Source: Haloferax sulfurifontis ATCC BAA-897 (GTDB lineage: Archaea > Halobacteriota > Halobacteria > Halobacteriales > Haloferacaceae). From it: a stretch of DNA of 64,000 nt. The notes beneath the pieces are model-generated. The model was not told where the DNA came from, did not search any database, and was given only the letters and a program-made list of their open reading frames with translations. A program made the position numbers and the translations under genes. Shown here piece after piece: positions 61,217 to 64,000 of this stretch (the stretch's first letter is position 1; every line of letters starts with the position of its first letter). The DNA is taken from assembly GCF_000337835.1 (NCBI RefSeq), contig NZ_AOLM01000008.1:248001-312000 (forward strand). The letters are read 5' to 3'.

Positions 61217-62750
61217 TCGTTTGGGTCTCCCGCTCAATCGACGTTAATTTTTCCCAGGCCGGGGCGATCCCCTCGGCGGCCAGTCGGTATGCCTCGTGGA
61301 CCTCCCGGTAGGCGTCGGTGTGCGCGGGCGTCGGGTCGTGTCGACGTTCGACCCCGACGACGTGCTCGACGGCGGATTCGACGTCGTCGTACAGGCCGAC
61401 GGCGAGGCCGGCGCAGATAGCGACACCTCGGGCACCCGCTTCTCGGCCCGCCGGGACGACGACCCGTTCGTCGAGAACGTCGGCGAACATCTGGGACCAC
61501 ACCGCGCTCTTCGCGCCGCCTCCACCGAGACGGACGTCGGTGAGTCCGTCTTCGGACGCGAGTTCGAGCAACCGGTCGCTCAACGAGAGGGCGACGCCTT
61601 CGTATATCGACCGTAACATCTCGCCTCGGTCGTGTTCGATTGTCAGCCCGACGAACGCGCCGCGTTCGTTCGGGTCGTCGGTCGACCCCTGAAGGTTCGG
61701 GAGGAACACGACCCCGTTCGAGCCGATTGGGACCTCCGCGACCGTCTCGTTCAGTCTGGCGTAGAACGCGGCGTCGGACGCCGCCTCGTCGTGCCAATCG
61801 CGACAGCATTCTCGGGTGAACCAGTCGACCGCGGCCGCGGCGGACCTGCTTCCGCGGTACCGGAGCCACGCGTCGCCGAGGTACCGCCGACTCAGCCCTC
61901 CGCCGTCGGCGCTGTCCGGGTCGGCGGAGACGTAGATACTCTGCCCCCAGGTGCCGACGATGAGCGACCCCTGCCCCGGTCGAACCGCACCCGACCCGAG
62001 CGCGACAGCGCCGACGTCGTGAAGTCCGGAGGCGACGGGCGTGCCGGCTTCGAGTCCGGTCTCGTCGGCCGCCGACGCGGTCACCTCGCCACAGACCGCC
62101 GTACTCCGGACGACGGGTGGCAGTGCGTCAGCGCAGTCGCCGAGGCCGAGTGTGTCGAACAGCTCCGACGAGTACGCCTCGTCTTCGATGTCGTAGAAAA
62201 CGCTCGCCTCCATCTCGTCCGTACAGACGACGTCCGTGAGTCGGTATTTGAGGTAGTCCTTGCAGAACAGGAGTCGGTCGATAGCGCCGTAGACTTCCGG
62301 TTCTTCCTGCCGAATCCATCCGAGGATGCTCAACGGGTCGGCGACGAAAGGTTCGTACCCCGTAATCGAGCGAACCGCCTCCGAGCGGCCGCTTTCGTCC
62401 CACGACTTGACGACGTCACTCGCGCGGCTGTCCAACGACGTGATGCCGTCTCTGACCGGCTGTCCGCGGTCGTCGAGCGCGTACAGTCCGTGTCCGTGGC
62501 CGGCGACGCCGACCCCGGCGATGGCCCCCGCCTCGACGGTGGACTCCCCGAGAACCTCGCGAATCGTCTCACACGTCACGTCCCAGAACGCCGAGAGGTC
62601 GCGCTCGACGCGGCCGGCGCGGGGGCGCTCGTTCGGGGTCGGTCGAACCGCGACTGCCCGCTCTCTCCCGTCGGTATCGAACACCGCGGCTTTGACGTTC
62701 GTCAATCCCGCGTCGACTCCGAGGAGGAGTGGGTCGTCTGCCGTCTCCAT
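61206..62750 (-). CDS. FGGY family carbohydrate kinase
   Basis: A 514-residue sugar kinase. The N-terminal ATP site is LLGVDAGLTNVKAAVFD, the substrate region is GVGVAGHGHGLYALD near 83 and GITSLDSRA near 104, and the second domain has VASGLHDVGAVALGSG near 270 and the LGGGGAKSAVW adenosine loop near 420. The GHGHGL and SLDSRA pattern is closest to L-xylulose/erythritol kinases as I remember them. The start leaves 5 nt after the aldolase stop. It should phosphorylate a ketose or polyol before aldol cleavage. Confidence 0.9.
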   Translation of the reverse strand: METADDPLLLGVDAGLTNVKAAVFDTDGRERAVAVRPTPNERPRAGRVERDLSAFWDVTCETIREVLGESTVEAGAIAGVGVAGHGHGLYALDDRGQPVRDGITSLDSRASDVVKSWDESGRSEAVRSITGYEPFVADPLSILGWIRQEEPEVYGAIDRLLFCKDYLKYRLTDVVCTDEMEASVFYDIEDEAYSSELFDTLGLGDCADALPPVVRSTAVCGEVTASAADETGLEAGTPVASGLHDVGAVALGSGAVRPGQGSLIVGTWGQSIYVSADPDSADGGGLSRRYLGDAWLRYRGSRSAAAAVDWFTRECCRDWHDEAASDAAFYARLNETVAEVPIGSNGVVFLPNLQGSTDDPNERGAFVGLTIEHDRGEMLRSIYEGVALSLSDRLLELASEDGLTDVRLGGGGAKSAVWSQMFADVLDERVVVPAGREAGARGVAICAGLAVGLYDDVESAVEHVVGVERRHDPTPAHTDAYREVHEAYRLAAEGIAPAWEKLTSIERETQTNDD

Positions 62751-62755
62751 GGCAC

Positions 62756-63754
62756 TCACACGTACAGGCTCTCGCCGGCGCTCCCGGAGAGTGCGGCGAC
62801 CTCGGTCATCACGTCGGCGATTCGGTCCTGAACCTCTCGACAGACCCGGTGAGGCGTGAAGTCGCGTTTGTTCGGCGACCACTCCGCGTCGCCGAAGAAC
62901 CCCTGTCGGTCGTCGTCGACGCCCTCGGGTGGGAGGATGCTCGACTCGTGGTCCCGATAGAACTCGCAGGCCGTTCTGGCGAACTCGTACTGGTATCTGG
63001 TGTTCTTGTTCAGCTTACACACCCCGGTCGAGAGGAGGTCTTGGACCTGCCTATCGGAGAGTCCAGACGACCCGTGGACGACAAGCGGCGTATCGAGGCC
63101 GTGGTCCGCCAGCGCCTGCCCCACGTCGCGTGCGATGTCCGGACGGAGTTCGAGGTCGCGGCCCTTCGAAACGCCGTGTTCCGTCCCGATGGAAATCGCG
63201 AGGAGGTCGACGCCCGTCCTGTCGACGAACTCGACGGCCTGTTCGGGGTCGGTGTAGTACGCCTCGGTCGTCTCGACGCCGCCCTCGATGCCCTTAATCA
63301 TCCCGAGCTCGGCCTCGACGAGCATGTCCTGTTCGCGGTTTCGAACCGTCTCGACCACGTCGCGGGTGCGCGAGACGTTCTCCTCGAACGGTTCGTGCGA
63401 CGCGTCGACCATCAGCGAGGAGGGGACCCCGGAAGCGACGCAGGATTCGAGGAACGCGCGGTCGTCTGCGGGGACGTGGTCGACGTTGAGGAACACGCCG
63501 ACGTCAGCGTCTTCGCCGAGTTTCTCGACGTGCGTCGCTAAGATATCTAACCCCGTGTGGGGGTCGCCGTTCCCGGCGAACGCGGCGGTGTCACGTTTCA
63601 CCTGCACGACGAGGTCCGAATCGACGCGCTCCGCGCCGCGGACGAGTCCGGTCAGGATGTTCGTCTCGGTGATGTTGCTCGCGACGAACCCGTACCCGCT
63701 CGTTCGCGCCCGCTCGTAGACCGTGGATAGCTCCGACCCGCGTGAATATGGCAT
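62756..63754 (-). CDS. Class II (zinc) fructose-bisphosphate-type aldolase
   Basis: A 332-residue zinc aldolase of the FbaA/GatY superfamily. FLNVDHVPADD near residue 90 holds the catalytic Asp and first zinc histidine, SLMVDASHEPFEENV the second region, AISIGTEHGVSKG near 194 another zinc histidine, and VVHGSSGLSD near 226 the last. About 70 extra residues follow the usual end. It is first in the operon with the kinase and dehydrogenase and probably cleaves the kinase product, giving dihydroxyacetone phosphate plus a short aldehyde. Confidence 0.88.
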   Translation of the reverse strand: MPYSRGSELSTVYERARTSGYGFVASNITETNILTGLVRGAERVDSDLVVQVKRDTAAFAGNGDPHTGLDILATHVEKLGEDADVGVFLNVDHVPADDRAFLESCVASGVPSSLMVDASHEPFEENVSRTRDVVETVRNREQDMLVEAELGMIKGIEGGVETTEAYYTDPEQAVEFVDRTGVDLLAISIGTEHGVSKGRDLELRPDIARDVGQALADHGLDTPLVVHGSSGLSDRQVQDLLSTGVCKLNKNTRYQYEFARTACEFYRDHESSILPPEGVDDDRQGFFGDAEWSPNKRDFTPHRVCREVQDRIADVMTEVAALSGSAGESLYV

Positions 63755-64000
63755 TGGGTGTCAATCTCACGGTGTGCTGAAATACGTGTCGGATACTGTT
63801 CGAACGTCCCGACGGTCACTGCGCCCGAACCCAGTGGCGACGTCCCGTTCAGCGATGGTGAACACGACCACGGTCTCCCCGCGTCACTGTGTCACATTGC
63901 ATCTCGTCTCCCTCGGTCGATTCGGCTCGTCCGCCCCAATCTCGTTACGGACGTAGAGCTGTAATTCGGACGCCTCTGACTCTGTAGACATCCGTGCGAC
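63755..64000. other. Right-edge region upstream of the aldolase operon
   Basis: About 245 bp that should contain the operon promoter: on the minus strand ACACGTATTTCAGC lies about 25-35 nt before the aldolase ATG. A minus-strand open frame starting at 63991 (MSTESEASEL) runs only 35 codons to a stop near 63884; it could be a truncated gene start but I cannot support it. Confidence 0.35.

Noticed and set aside
63884-63991. 35-codon minus-strand frame beginning MSTESEASEL at the right edge
   Set aside because: The start looks haloarchaeal but the frame ends quickly and lies in the promoter region of the aldolase operon; not enough to call a gene.

Overview
The window is GC-rich haloarchaeal DNA, most like Haloferax. 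The predicted proteins are strongly acidic. Secreted proteins carry twin-arginine lipoprotein signals, TATA-like boxes lie about 25 nt before several start codons (leaderless transcription), and several families are typical of haloarchaea (RdfA, an SMC-related protein with a degenerate Walker A, HFX_2341-type regulators, fused LutB-LutA). Catabolic clusters dominate, so a secondary replicon or accessory region is plausible, but no replication or partition genes are visible to prove it. I see no rRNA, tRNA, CRISPR array or intact insertion sequence.

Region 1 (1-14.7 kb) is an L-rhamnose / rhamnogalacturonan catabolic locus. It holds the end of a GH88/105 unsaturated glucuronyl/rhamnogalacturonyl hydrolase, a Gfo/Idh/MocA oxidoreductase, rhamnose mutarotase, an amidohydrolase-type lactonase, a complete ABC sugar importer (binding lipoprotein, two permeases, ATPase), a zinc dehydrogenase, a rhamnonate-dehydratase-like enolase-superfamily enzyme, an LLM flavin enzyme, an IclR regulator, a FAH-family hydrolase and an SDR. 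Together they fit the oxidative diketo-hydrolase route from L-rhamnose to pyruvate plus L-lactate.

Region 2 (15.4-18.2 kb) is a cell-shape pair: RdfA followed by an archaea-specific SMC-related ATPase-like protein. Region 3 (18.2-30.8 kb) has an IclR regulator, an AbgB-like M20 amidohydrolase, a creatininase-family hydrolase, a peptide/opine-type ABC importer with both ATPases fused in one chain, a NodB-type deacetylase, an LLM oxidoreductase and an SDR. It looks like uptake and hydrolysis of an unknown amide-containing compound.

Region 4 (31-48.3 kb) has a PPC/DUF296 protein, a CARF-like HFX_2341-type regulator, an ABC-2-type exporter, a six-helix membrane protein, an alpha/beta hydrolase, a Bat-type HTH regulator, five PQQ-type beta-propeller lipoproteins, a frameshifted HEAT-repeat/zinc-ribbon gene and a receiver-PAS-histidine kinase. 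A perfect 55-bp duplication covers the promoter and start of the first propeller gene.

Region 5 (49.2-63.8 kb) is a second sugar or sugar-acid locus. It has an alcohol dehydrogenase, two aldo/keto reductases, a cupin, a remnant of a sugar ABC ATPase, LutC plus a fused LutB-LutA for L-lactate oxidation, an enolase-superfamily dehydratase, a LarA-like (nickel-pincer) epimerase homologue and a mannonate dehydratase. A convergent operon encodes a class II aldolase, an FGGY kinase and a 2-hydroxyacid dehydrogenase. I do not recognise this combination as a described pathway, and it is the best candidate here for new biology. Its Lut module could also consume the L-lactate released by the rhamnose locus.
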